Assembly (NCBI RefSeq): GCF_001886185.1
Contig: NZ_JXLA01000010.1
Location: 1-64,000 of the forward strand
Direction: 5' to 3'
DNA: 64,000 nucleotides
From: Enterococcus raffinosus
GTDB taxonomy: Bacteria; Bacillota; Bacilli; Lactobacillales; Enterococcaceae
Shown piece by piece: positions 19,768 through 27,920 of the stretch. Within the stretch, counting starts at the first letter, position 1. Every line of letters starts with the position of its first letter. A program made the translations under genes and the position numbers. The notes beneath the pieces were generated by a model, which saw only the letters and a program-made list of their open reading frames with translations, was not told the DNA's origin and ran no database searches.

Positions 19768-20188
19768 ATCTTTTCAAATACATTCCTAGACTTTCTGGTG
19801 CTGTTTCAACGAAACCAAACTGCTTATAAAGGTTATCAGCAGGACGATCGGCAATCAGATTCACATAAGCCTGAGGATCAATTTCACTTTCAATATAAGT
19901 CATTAGGAGTTGCATGATTGTCTTTGCTAATCCTTTTCCCTGTTCAGTAGGAAGAACAGCGATATCAACGATTTGATAAGCTGTACCGCCATCGCCGATC
20001 AGCCGCCCCATTCCAGCTAGCTTTTGGTCCTTATTTCGTCGAATAATGACAGAGTAGATGCTATTACTCAACCCTGTTTTACTGGCTTCTTTTCCTCGAG
20101 CTGATAGCCCGCAAATTTTGCGTAAAGCAAGATACTCTTCTACTTCAGGAATATCGATTCTAATACTATAGTTCTCCGATTTTTCCAT
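19766..20188 (-). CDS. GNAT-family N-acetyltransferase
   Basis: This 140-residue protein has the acetyl-CoA-binding motif A, VLPTEQGKGLAKTIM (near residues 79-93), and the C-terminal LYKQFGFVETAPESLGMYL typical of GNATs. Acceptor specificity cannot be read from the sequence. The gene is preceded by a 182-base AT-rich gap with no other gene. It is probably monocistronic. Confidence 0.87.
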   Translation of the reverse strand: MEKSENYSIRIDIPEVEEYLALRKICGLSARGKEASKTGLSNSIYSVIIRRNKDQKLAGMGRLIGDGGTAYQIVDIAVLPTEQGKGLAKTIMQLLMTYIESEIDPQAYVNLIADRPADNLYKQFGFVETAPESLGMYLKR

Positions 20189-20370
20189 TCCGTTCCTCCT
20201 AACCTTACGAATATAGAGTTATTTTACGCTATTTTTCAAAGGAAAGAAAAAATAAAACACGCAAATCGTTGGAAGTTCTTTTTTTTTCGGCTTTTTCAAT
20301 AGTAATCCAATTGTACTCGTATAATAGACTGCATTAAATAAATAGTTCTGCTTTAAAGTTGCTTTCTGAG

Positions 20371-21150
20371 TTAGTCTAAGAAGCGAATTCGTTCGCCTAC
20401 AGCGGGAATTTCATTAGTAACAGGTATCCATGATTGACCATCATATTTTTCATACGCTTTAAATACGAAGGGAAGCCCCTTTGCTAATTCGATCGTAGAT
20501 GAGTCCATCAGTTGAAAATGTAGATGAGGCTCAGTAGAATTACCAGAGTGACCAACATTACCGAGATAAGCGTTCTGTTGAATGAATTCGCCTTCTGTGA
20601 CGGCAATTGATTCCTTTTGCAAATGGCAAAAGGCTGCATAAATCCCCTCAGATTGTTTGATGATGACATAATTACCAGCGATTGCTTCAAAACCATCTCG
20701 TTCTGGGTTAAAAAAGAGGGAGTGGCGAATCGCTGTGGTTTGATCGTGAATCCAGGAGGCCATTTCGCCATCGAGCGTATTATCTTTTACACTAATTACT
20801 TCTCCGTCAAATGGGGCAAACACCGATTGACCAAAACAATAATAGTTATCTAAAGGAATGCCTTTGAAAATATAATCAGCTGCTCCACCTGTATGAGAGG
20901 CACCTTTCCGATCTTTTTGAATGAAATCAAAAGCGTAACGCAGTCCAAAATGATTGGTTCCATGACTTGGGACACGATCAGCCGGGCTTGTTTCTGTGAA
21001 CCATTCGCCACGTAAAGGAAAAGCAATGGAAATTTTTGATTGTGTCATTGTAAATCCCTCTTTCTGCTGGGAGAAATTCTTTGTTGCTTGAGTAAAGCCG
21101 ACAATTGATAAAAATAGGAAGCTGCCAATTAAATATAGTTTTCTTCTCAT
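20371..21150 (-). CDS. M23-family metallopeptidase, exported
   Basis: This 259-residue protein has an N-terminal signal or anchor helix (about 4-20) and an M23 (LytM/peptidase B) domain. Candidate zinc ligands are His67 and Asp75 in NHFGLRYAFDF and the first His of HLHF, with HSGNSTEPHLHFQL typical of the family. These enzymes cleave peptidoglycan peptide bridges. GAGAGGTG precedes the ATG at 21150. An internal Met (residue 35) could give a non-exported form. It begins 17 bases after the TetR gene, so both share a transcript and the TetR operators. Confidence 0.82.
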   Translation of the reverse strand: MRRKLYLIGSFLFLSIVGFTQATKNFSQQKEGFTMTQSKISIAFPLRGEWFTETSPADRVPSHGTNHFGLRYAFDFIQKDRKGASHTGGAADYIFKGIPLDNYYCFGQSVFAPFDGEVISVKDNTLDGEMASWIHDQTTAIRHSLFFNPERDGFEAIAGNYVIIKQSEGIYAAFCHLQKESIAVTEGEFIQQNAYLGNVGHSGNSTEPHLHFQLMDSSTIELAKGLPFVFKAYEKYDGQSWIPVTNEIPAVGERIRFLD

Positions 21151-21167
21151 CGAGCACCTCTCAATTT

Positions 21168-21785
21168 TTATTGATAGAAAATCCTGCTGAGATTTTCAAG
21201 ATATTGTAACAATTTGTCGGTGATTTCCTGATAATCAATAGCTTCATACTTCACATTTTTCAATTCAGCTAAAACTTCAGTCGTAAACCCGATATTTCCC
21301 CAATAAATCAATTGTTTGTATTGATCAACTGTGAGCTCAGATCGAAATTTTGATTCATCAATTTGCTCAAATAAAGGATTTTTACAATGGAAACAATCCT
21401 GTTTGGAACGATCAGTTAGTTTGGCGTTGATTGTTTCTGATTTTGACTCGAATGTTTTATTAGAAAAATCAATAATCCATGGATTTTTTTTCATTAGTTC
21501 AATCTGTAGGACATAAGACTGACGTAACCGTTTAAAAAGATCTTTTTCTTGAAAATCCATTTGTTTTAAGTAGTCTTCATCAATTGTTTTTTGACAATAA
21601 TCTACAAGCAGCCAAAACAGATCCTCTTTACTTTTTACATAATGAAACATCAATGGTTTAGATAGTCCAGCCGCTTTGGCAATTCGATTAGTAGAGGCTT
21701 CATCATAGCCTCTCAGAGAAAATTCTTTTAACGCCGCATTTATAATTCTTTGAATCTTTGGGTCGTTGGTATTAAAATCGGTCAT
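21168..21785 (-). CDS. TetR-family transcriptional regulator
   Basis: This 205-residue protein has an N-terminal TetR helix-turn-helix (about residues 12-56, with FSLRGYDEASTNRIAKAAGLSKPLMFHYVKSKEDLF). The C-terminal ligand domain is not assignable. Two near-identical operator-like sites lie directly upstream of its start, which indicates autoregulation. It is the first gene of a two-gene unit with an M23 peptidase, so its likely target is that unit. Confidence 0.9.
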   Translation of the reverse strand: MTDFNTNDPKIQRIINAALKEFSLRGYDEASTNRIAKAAGLSKPLMFHYVKSKEDLFWLLVDYCQKTIDEDYLKQMDFQEKDLFKRLRQSYVLQIELMKKNPWIIDFSNKTFESKSETINAKLTDRSKQDCFHCKNPLFEQIDESKFRSELTVDQYKQLIYWGNIGFTTEVLAELKNVKYEAIDYQEITDKLLQYLENLSRIFYQ

Positions 21786-21798
21786 AAATTCTACTCCT

Positions 21799-21847
21799 TT
21801 ACCTAATAGATCAACATCATTCTATCATCCATTACCTAATAGGTCAA
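21799..21847 (-). promoter_or_regulatory. Paired TetR operator sites
   Basis: TTACCTAATAGATCAA (21799-21814) and TTACCTAATAGGTCAA (21832-21847) are repeats in the same orientation, 33 bases apart or about three helical turns. The core of the second, ACCTAATAGGT, is an 11-base palindrome. They lie 14-62 bases before the TetR start codon. Confidence 0.65.
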
Positions 21848-21855
21848 TTTGGTGC

Positions 21856-21894
21856 AAAAAAAGAAAGCCCATTATACTATCTATGGACTTTCTT
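21856..21894 (-). terminator. Terminator after the PadR-AraC-VOC operon
   Basis: On the minus strand AAGAAAGTCCA pairs with TGGGCTTTCTT with one G-U pair, followed by a T run complementary to 21856-21860. Confidence 0.85.
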
Positions 21895-21898
21895 ACAA

Positions 21899-22321
21899 TC
21901 AAACAGTTTTCATCGCAGAGACAATCCAGGTAACCCCATATTTGTCTTGGACACAGCCACTGATGCTGCGATCATCTGGTGGAGGATTTTCAACAATTTC
22001 TGCTATGATAGTTCCTTTACTTGATAACTCTGAAAAAACTTTTCTGGCAAAAGCTTCTTCAGGTAGATGTGCCTGAATTGAAATGTTGCCATTTTTTTCA
22101 ATGGGCTCTAGATAATCGCCACCAGTAAGCCCATTAAAATCTGTAATGGTTAGTCTGGCATGCATTACTTTACCGTTCAGCTTATCAGTTGAGAAAATGT
22201 CTGAATTAGGAGAGCTATCGCTGTATCTGGATAAGTGTTGAACTTTTCCGTTGAAAACTTGCGCATACCATAAAAAAGCTTCTTCACAATTGCCATTAAA
22301 ATGGATATAGGGCGTAAACAT
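21899..22321 (-). CDS. PhnB-like VOC-superfamily protein
   Basis: This 140-residue protein has the two-module PhnB-like glyoxalase fold, with FTPYIHFNGNCEEAFLWYAQVF at the N-terminus and GCVQDKYGVTWIVS at the C-terminus. Such proteins are mostly of unknown function. The start is ATG 22321, well spaced from AAAAGGTGG; an in-frame GTG at 22333 lies inside that site. It follows the AraC gene by 48 bases and is the last gene of the unit. Confidence 0.85.
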   Translation of the reverse strand: MFTPYIHFNGNCEEAFLWYAQVFNGKVQHLSRYSDSSPNSDIFSTDKLNGKVMHARLTITDFNGLTGGDYLEPIEKNGNISIQAHLPEEAFARKVFSELSSKGTIIAEIVENPPPDDRSISGCVQDKYGVTWIVSAMKTV

Positions 22322-22369
22322 AGGATCGACCACCTTTTCTTGTTGATTTATTTAAACAAGAGTATACGC

Positions 22370-23185
22370 TCACAATTTATAGGGGTCATTGTAAAAAACA
22401 GACATATTCTCTAAGTATTTTTTTGGAGTGATACCATAAATGTCGCTAAAATCACGTAGAAAATGAGCGTCATCATGATGCCCTGTTTGTTCGAACAAGC
22501 GACTAATTCGTTGATTTTCCTGTAACAGATGTGTTGCGTTTTTCATCCGAATAATTCGTGAACACGTTTTTATTTGTGCGCCGGCATATTTCATAAACAA
22601 GCGGTTCAATTGCTTTTCACTATAATATGTTTCACTAGCCAAGTCCTTTACGCGAATATCGCCTTTGCATTTAAGCAGCTTTTCAAAGGCAATCGAGAAG
22701 GTGGGGTTGATTTGTTTGTTAGTCAGATGTGTCAAGAAAATGTGGTCCAATTTATTTGTCAAGGAGAGAATGTCTTTAGCTGTGAAATAACCTTCAGCGA
22801 TTTGTTGGGACAAACTACGGTTTAAGTCATTAAAAAGAAACCCATCATCCGCCAGATAATTTTGATCAATTTGTAAGAATGGATATAACCCTGCAGCATG
22901 AAATTCAACAAGAAACATAAAATCAAATTGACGTGCATAATCAGCAATCATTGTTGAACGGGTATTCACACCTCGCAAACCAGCTGTAAATTTTCCATTT
23001 TGAAAGGTACAAACCAAAGTTGAACTGATTGTGGGCAAAATTGTTTGCTGTGTAGACATTTTACTGGGATTGGTAAAAGTATAATTTGCTATGTATGGAA
23101 GTAACGCCTCATGGGGTCTCATGATGATGGAATCTGCGTTTATTTTAGGTAAAGTACTTTGAGAAATGCTTTCATTATTTAGCAT
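22370..23185 (-). CDS. AraC-family transcriptional regulator
   Basis: This 271-residue protein has a C-terminal AraC double helix-turn-helix (about residues 165-260, with IRVKDLASETYYSEKQLNRLFMKYAG and FSDIYGITPKKYLENM). The N-terminal region resembles the DUF6597-type sensor of similar regulators, but no ligand can be named. The start is ATG 23185 behind AAAGG; GTG 23194 is possible. It lies 26 bases after the PadR gene and probably shares its transcript. Confidence 0.87.
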   Translation of the reverse strand: MLNNESISQSTLPKINADSIIMRPHEALLPYIANYTFTNPSKMSTQQTILPTISSTLVCTFQNGKFTAGLRGVNTRSTMIADYARQFDFMFLVEFHAAGLYPFLQIDQNYLADDGFLFNDLNRSLSQQIAEGYFTAKDILSLTNKLDHIFLTHLTNKQINPTFSIAFEKLLKCKGDIRVKDLASETYYSEKQLNRLFMKYAGAQIKTCSRIIRMKNATHLLQENQRISRLFEQTGHHDDAHFLRDFSDIYGITPKKYLENMSVFYNDPYKL

Positions 23186-23211
23186 GGGAATCACCTTTCA
23201 ACAGCATCTTA

Positions 23212-23736
23212 TTAGAATCCTTTTTTAATTTCTTCAATCCATTTCTCGATTGCTTCAAATAAATAAAACTGTTGTCGTATAACGACTTTTCCAGTTTCTG
23301 GAATGACAGTTGAATTCTGGGTGTTTACCCACTGATTGTCCATTTCCACCTTCATTTTCTTTACATTGGCTTCGATGATACTGATGCAGGCTCTTTGATC
23401 AGTAGGAGCTAAGCTGTCTAAGTTTAAAATGACCGCATTAAAATCCAAGTAAATATTGATCGGACGTGCAGCGATTCCCAGCATCAACTTTTCAAATTCT
23501 GTTTGGCCTTTTGCTGTTAATGAGTAGATAGCCTTTTCAGGCATCTTGCCATTTTTCATCAACCTACTTTTGACATATCCTTGCTTTTCAAGCTGTAACA
23601 TTTTTTTGTAGATGGTTGGCGTACTGACCTTTACCCATTGAGAAATATTCTGATATTCAATCAATTTTTGAATATCATAGGCACTAAGATCTTCCTTTTT
23701 TAAGACCCCTAGAACAATCAAATCTATTGTCCGCAT
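23212..23736 (-). CDS. PadR-family transcriptional regulator (first copy)
   Basis: This 174-residue protein has the PadR winged helix (about residues 4-80, with DLIVLGVLKKEDLSAYDIQKLIE and TPTIYKKMLQLEKQGYV) and a C-terminal helical dimerisation part. It heads a PadR-AraC-VOC unit. A palindrome TACTATA-N3-TATAGTA lies 56-72 bases upstream and overlaps the likely promoter, so autorepression is probable. Confidence 0.88.
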   Translation of the reverse strand: MRTIDLIVLGVLKKEDLSAYDIQKLIEYQNISQWVKVSTPTIYKKMLQLEKQGYVKSRLMKNGKMPEKAIYSLTAKGQTEFEKLMLGIAARPINIYLDFNAVILNLDSLAPTDQRACISIIEANVKKMKVEMDNQWVNTQNSTVIPETGKVVIRQQFYLFEAIEKWIEEIKKGF

Positions 23737-23791
23737 GATAACTTCTCCTCTTATATTTTTATGCTATATACACGAGTGATATTTAAGAGAC

Positions 23792-23808
23792 TACTATACT
23801 TTATAGTA
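23792..23808 (-). promoter_or_regulatory. Palindromic operator before the PadR gene
   Basis: TACTATA and TATAGTA are perfect inverted halves separated by three bases. The AT-rich palindrome also contains a TATAAA that could be a -10 box, so a bound repressor would block initiation. Confidence 0.5.
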
Positions 23809-23853
23809 TTTTGTTTCTAACGTTTAGTCAAGCGTTCAAACTATTGAGTCACA

Positions 23854-23885
23854 CAAAAAAACGGTGTTTCAATTACGAAGCACCG
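23854..23885 (-). terminator. Terminator of the WxL operon
   Basis: On the minus strand CGGTGCTTC pairs with GAAACACCG (one mismatch), followed by seven T residues. It lies 12 bases beyond the stop of the DUF916/DUF3324 gene. Confidence 0.9.
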
Positions 23886-23896
23886 AATCTAAACAA

Positions 23897-24913
23897 TTAT
23901 TGTCCATTTATTTTTTTCTTCAAGTTTCTATTTCGATTATACATTACTATCACGATAGCTAATAACACGATAATCACTGCAAGTCCGATCCAGATCCAAA
24001 GATTTGTCGATTTATCTTCGATTGAGACATCTTTTTCGTTGTACTCTTTTGCTTTCTCTTGATTGACAGTGAATGTTGGTGTGCCTGTCCATTTTTGACC
24101 TCCAGAGTTGATAGTCATCTTGACTGTATAAGTACCAGGTGAAAACTCTGTATTGTTCATCTGAATCAAAAAGGGCATGCTAGAACTTGGTGCCAATGAT
24201 AACTGTTCTTTTTTATCTTTAACAATGGTTTTACCGTCTTTTTCGACTTGATAGTTTATTGTCACATCTTTAACGTAGGTTGCCTTTTCATTGTCTACAG
24301 TTACATTTATTGCGTTACGACTATTGGCTTGTATGGCCTGTGCATTGATGATCTTTAACTCTGGGCTTATCTCGTCGGTGGTGTTTTGAAGCAACACAGC
24401 AATTTCCCGTGAAAAAACGTTTTTGATATTTCCATCGACTTTTATGTCAGATATTTGCTCGATATACAAGCCGCCAGCTAAGACACCTTCAAATTCTTTT
24501 GAAGGCATCTTTACATCTAGATAGACATCCTTTGATTGGTTTGCCGCTAAGTTGATTTCTTTATCACTAAGCTTCACATAGTCGGTAATATTGGGTCCAA
24601 AATGGCTCTCATCCATATTCATCCCCGAATATTCAATAACGCCCAAACTATTTGTAATAGCTCGATTAAATGATGCTTTCAACTTAATTGACTGATCTGT
24701 CCGATTGGTCAAAGTAACCGTCAGACGTTCAGCTTCATCTGGTTGATACTGCAAATCATAATAAAGCTGATTTTTATCAATTTGATGCTCCGAAGGGTGG
24801 ATCACCGCATCGAAGGTATCCAATGACTCTCCATGAGCGACAATTGGTAAAAATGAAAAAGCGAAAATGAGGAACAGGCCTCGTGCTACTAAGCTTAAAT
24901 GATTCTTCAGCAT
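23897..24913 (-). CDS. DUF916/DUF3324 cell-surface protein (WxL-interacting protein)
   Basis: This 338-residue protein has a signal peptide (about 1-28), a DUF916 domain (about 30-150), a DUF3324 domain (about 155-285), and a C-terminal membrane anchor (about 306-328) with a basic tail. This is the standard layout of the WxL-interacting protein encoded beside WxL proteins, which docks WxL modules and host or wall components. It is the last gene of a three-gene minus-strand unit and is separated from the WxL gene by a long branched hairpin. Confidence 0.9.
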   Translation of the reverse strand: MLKNHLSLVARGLFLIFAFSFLPIVAHGESLDTFDAVIHPSEHQIDKNQLYYDLQYQPDEAERLTVTLTNRTDQSIKLKASFNRAITNSLGVIEYSGMNMDESHFGPNITDYVKLSDKEINLAANQSKDVYLDVKMPSKEFEGVLAGGLYIEQISDIKVDGNIKNVFSREIAVLLQNTTDEISPELKIINAQAIQANSRNAINVTVDNEKATYVKDVTINYQVEKDGKTIVKDKKEQLSLAPSSSMPFLIQMNNTEFSPGTYTVKMTINSGGQKWTGTPTFTVNQEKAKEYNEKDVSIEDKSTNLWIWIGLAVIIVLLAIVIVMYNRNRNLKKKINGQ

Positions 24914-24995
24914 TTTCTATCTCCTTACTTCAATTGTATTTTCCGCGTAATGGAAGAGTCTCTCTCAATTTACTTTTCCCCTTTGTATATTTTAA

Positions 24996-25076
24996 AGGAT
25001 GGAGCCAGGACCGAATAGCCTGTAGCCGTCTTCTCAGTAGACGAGACTATTGGTGGAACTCCATCCTAGTTTTTTT
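24996..25076. promoter_or_regulatory. Long branched hairpin between WxL and DUF916 genes
   Basis: AGGATGGAG (24996-25004) pairs with CTCCATCCT (25059-25067). Inside, ACC/GGT, ATAG/CTAT and CGTCT/AGACG (25027-25042) extend the structure. On the plus strand a T7 run follows (25070-25076), giving a good terminator shape, yet no plus-strand gene precedes it. On the minus strand it would lie in the WxL-DUF916 mRNA, where it could stabilise or partly terminate the upstream message. Confidence 0.55.
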
Positions 25077-25701
25077 AGCTAGGTGTCGCTGAGAATGTCC
25101 AAACTAATGTTGTCTGGTATTGTGCTTGTTGTTTGGCTGTATCTTTCGGAACATCCAACTCAAACTTAGAAATCGGCAAGGCAGTTTCACCGACGCCTTC
25201 ATTCGCTTGTGCGGTTAGAACGGAAACGGATTGATTAACAAGCATTGTTGTTTTTGCGCCATTGGCAATACGGGTTCCAGTTGGTGCGGAGTTCACATTA
25301 TTAGTTAATGTTCCTACCGTAAAGCTCAGAGCTGCACCTGTCAGAGTATTTGAGTTTGCTGTGAATTGGGTAGGTTGATTAACCTTCACCGACCAACCAG
25401 TTGAAGTTCCACCACGGTTATCACTAACTGCAATTTGTCCTGTAGTGGCGGGTGATGTTTGTACACCATCTGATGTTGCGGTCCATATTTCGTCCTTGGT
25501 TGTCTGGATGGCATGAGAACCAAAATTTAAGTTCTTTGGTAATGAAGCACTAGCATTTCCTGGGACTTGTGGGTCAAAGGTGATGCCACCATCGGTATAA
25601 TCAACGGTCCCAGTGGTATCTACTGCTTGGGCAGTATTTGAAAAAGCAAACAGGCTGCCAGCAAAGAGCCCAGCAATCAGCAAAGCAAATTGTTTTTTCA
25701 T
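25075..25701 (-). CDS. WxL-domain surface protein (small)
   Basis: This 208-residue protein has a signal peptide ending at AQA (residue 26) and a WxL domain covering most of the mature chain. The proximal motif is GWSVKVNQP and the distal one is YQTTLVWTFSATP at the extreme C-terminus, where the consensus WxL reads WTF. WxL domains bind non-covalently to peptidoglycan. Its ATG overlaps the preceding stop by one base, with AGGAGG before it. Confidence 0.9.
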   Translation of the reverse strand: MKKQFALLIAGLFAGSLFAFSNTAQAVDTTGTVDYTDGGITFDPQVPGNASASLPKNLNFGSHAIQTTKDEIWTATSDGVQTSPATTGQIAVSDNRGGTSTGWSVKVNQPTQFTANSNTLTGAALSFTVGTLTNNVNSAPTGTRIANGAKTTMLVNQSVSVLTAQANEGVGETALPISKFELDVPKDTAKQQAQYQTTLVWTFSATPS

Positions 25702-26069
25702 TAGTTTTTCCTCCTATTATGAGTAATTCTTATTCCTAAAAAGGTAATCGCAAGAATCAAAAATCCAATGACGATTAAAAAAACATTTTTTTGATCATTT
25801 GTTTTTAGGAAATGTGCAATTTTTGAATACATGCTTCCACTTTGAATGTTGGTTGAAGCCGATGTTTGGCTTTTAGTTGTGCTGCCGGATTCTGAGTGTA
25901 AGGATGCTGAAGCTTTTGTTGTGCTACTGGATGAATGACTAGTGCTGGTAGACGTACTACTTTCGTAATAATATTGAACTTTTCCGTCGGTTACTGCAGC
26001 TTCAGCCAATGGAGAAAGAGCGCCAAAGAACAACAGTAACCACAGGATGATCACTATTGGCTTCTTCAA
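25701..26069 (-). CDS. Small Ser/Thr-rich surface protein of the WxL locus with degenerate sorting signal
   Basis: This 122-residue protein has a signal peptide (about 1-24), a low-complexity Ser/Thr stretch (about 37-80), a C-terminal hydrophobic helix and a basic RRKN tail. This is the shape of the small LPxTG protein found in such loci (CscD-like). However, the expected sortase motif before the helix reads FLKTND, lacking the Pro and Gly of LPxTG, so wall anchoring by sortase is doubtful and the protein may stay membrane-bound. It is the first gene of the unit. Confidence 0.72.
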   Translation of the reverse strand: MKKPIVIILWLLLFFGALSPLAEAAVTDGKVQYYYESSTSTSTSHSSSSTTKASASLHSESGSTTKSQTSASTNIQSGSMYSKIAHFLKTNDQKNVFLIVIGFLILAITFLGIRITHNRRKN

Positions 26070-26113
26070 TTCTCTCCTCCTTTCTCAATATTATGCAAGC
26101 GGCAAAACTAGCT

Positions 26114-26131
26114 CTTTTCTGCGCAGAAAAG
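26114..26131. promoter_or_regulatory. Perfect 18-base palindrome between divergent WxL genes
   Basis: CTTTTCTGCGCAGAAAAG is fully self-complementary and lies 45 bases before the first gene of the minus-strand WxL unit. It has no T tail, so an operator is more likely than a terminator. The rest of the 345-base gap (26070-26414) is AT-rich with no other gene seen. Confidence 0.5.
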
Positions 26132-26414
26132 GGTGTGAAACTTATGCGGTGATTATATAGCCAGAATCTCTAAAAGTGGTATAAAATTGCTCGGACTGTC
26201 TTTACACGTGAGCATAAAATTTTCTAGACAAGAGATTTATCTGTTTAATTAGTAGTGAGAACCCGTGTTATATCAGTATATTTATTGAGAAAACTATGTG
26301 TTTGAAAGCGGTAATCATGTACTTTGGATGAAAAAATAGATGATTTTCGATTATTTTCTTTTGGAGGAAATTATTGACAGACTCAAAAATGAACTAGCAC
26401 AAGGAGGAGAGAGG

Positions 26415-27779
26415 ATGAAGAAAAAAAGGTATCATTTATTTCGGAAAATTTGGTTCATTAGTTTAGTTTTTTTCCTTTTCTTGACAAGCTCTAACATAAT
26501 TGTCAGTGCGGTATCTGTTGATTTATTTGGGAATACTCAAGTAAATAATGACAGTGGAACGACAGCAGCAACACCCTATTTAAATGTGAGTCAAAAACCA
26601 GTGACCTTTACTATTGATGGGACGACTACTGGTGTAGGATTGATAAAAAACGGGAAAAAATACGCGTTGATTTCGGTTCCAACAGAACTATCAAGCAAAG
26701 TCGTACCGAATGGAGCAGCGTCTGTGACAACTGCAGTAACGATTCCGGCGGCTGATTTGCCTGTTGGGGGATTGTTGGATTTATTGAATAGCTTAATTTC
26801 CGTTCTTAATTTGCTTCCTACTTTGCGACCAACAATTACGAGTATCAATCAAGCAATTACCAATCTTAAGAATGAAGATTTTGGTACTCATAATATTCCA
26901 ATTTCAACCGAACAGCTTTCTTCTACTTTACTAGGCGTTAATATCAGTCAAGGACTATTACCAATATTAAGCAGTACATTAGCTACACGACTGAAGGATT
27001 TAAAAAATATTTTAGATACGTTGCCGTTAGGATTAGTAGGGACTATTCTTACTTCTGTATTATCTAGTGTGAATAGTTTAATAGCTTCCTTAGAAAATCC
27101 AGATTCGACGAGTAGTACAAATCTTGTTTCGGCTTCACTCTTAGGAGCCACGAATGTTTCAATTCCGACATTTGTTTCTAGTCCAATAGTTTTAACACAA
27201 GATTACAGGGCAAGTATTCGTGGTGGAATCATTCAAAGTGATGATATCGTTATTCAGTTATTGAGTAACTTTGGTGGTAATACGAATATTTATTTCTCAG
27301 CTGGTTCACTGACAATGAAAAGTGATTTGCTGCCTACAAATTTAAACTTCGGAACTCATCCGATCCAAACAGTAGCTGATGAAACTTGGAAAGCCTATAT
27401 TGGTGGCAACAGTAGCAATCCGATTCAAACCGGAATGATTCGAATAGAGGATACTCGAACAATCGCGAAAGCTTGGCAGCTAAAGGTAAGTCAGGCTAGT
27501 AATTGGAACAATGGGCAAAATAATTTGAACAATGCCCAGCTAGATATTTCTTTAGGAGCATTAACTACGAATTTTTCTAACTATTCTGGATTATCTAATC
27601 AAAAGGTTCAAGTAACTCCTGATAATCAGGTAACACTGATGTCTTTAAGTAACACCACAGCTTCAGGATACGTAGAAATCCCATTGAACCAATTTGAGCT
27701 TTTTGTGCCTAAAAATACACAGAGACAATCTGGTAGTTATCAAACTGTTTTACAATGGACATTATCTAATACACCATAA
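26415..27779 (+). CDS. WxL-domain surface protein (large)
   Basis: This 454-residue protein has a signal peptide (about 1-33), a leucine- and serine-rich central region (about 110-250) with no recognised domain, and a C-terminal WxL domain with WQLKVSQ and the distal LQWTLSNTP at the very end. The start is ATG 26415 behind AAGGAGG (26401-26407); the frame from 26340 adds an unlikely leader. It is transcribed divergently from the three-gene WxL unit, whose DUF916 protein is its likely partner. Confidence 0.87.
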   Translation: MKKKRYHLFRKIWFISLVFFLFLTSSNIIVSAVSVDLFGNTQVNNDSGTTAATPYLNVSQKPVTFTIDGTTTGVGLIKNGKKYALISVPTELSSKVVPNGAASVTTAVTIPAADLPVGGLLDLLNSLISVLNLLPTLRPTITSINQAITNLKNEDFGTHNIPISTEQLSSTLLGVNISQGLLPILSSTLATRLKDLKNILDTLPLGLVGTILTSVLSSVNSLIASLENPDSTSSTNLVSASLLGATNVSIPTFVSSPIVLTQDYRASIRGGIIQSDDIVIQLLSNFGGNTNIYFSAGSLTMKSDLLPTNLNFGTHPIQTVADETWKAYIGGNSSNPIQTGMIRIEDTRTIAKAWQLKVSQASNWNNGQNNLNNAQLDISLGALTTNFSNYSGLSNQKVQVTPDNQVTLMSLSNTTASGYVEIPLNQFELFVPKNTQRQSGSYQTVLQWTLSNTP

Positions 27780-27793
27780 ATGACGAACCCGAA

Positions 27794-27825
27794 AAATACC
27801 TAGTTGAGCACTAGGTATTTTTTTT
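27794..27825 (+). terminator. Terminator after the large WxL gene
   Basis: AAATACCTAG (27794-27803) pairs perfectly with CTAGGTATTT (27811-27820), followed by further T residues. Confidence 0.92.
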
Positions 27826-27920
27826 GCTGAGTTTGTGAAAACTAATTACATTTGTTTTTCACTGTGCTATCATAAATATAGTAATATACAGAAGAAAGCT
27901 AAATTAGTGGTAAAAAAAAT

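Noticed and set aside
19766-23736. Regulator-rich minus-strand stretch as a defence island
   Set aside because: The genes are common regulators, a GNAT, a VOC protein and a wall peptidase; no nuclease, helicase, toxin or phage-related domain was seen.
25857-25960. Possible tandem DNA repeat in the small surface protein gene
   Set aside because: The region encodes low-complexity Ser/Thr residues but no regular DNA repeat unit was visible.
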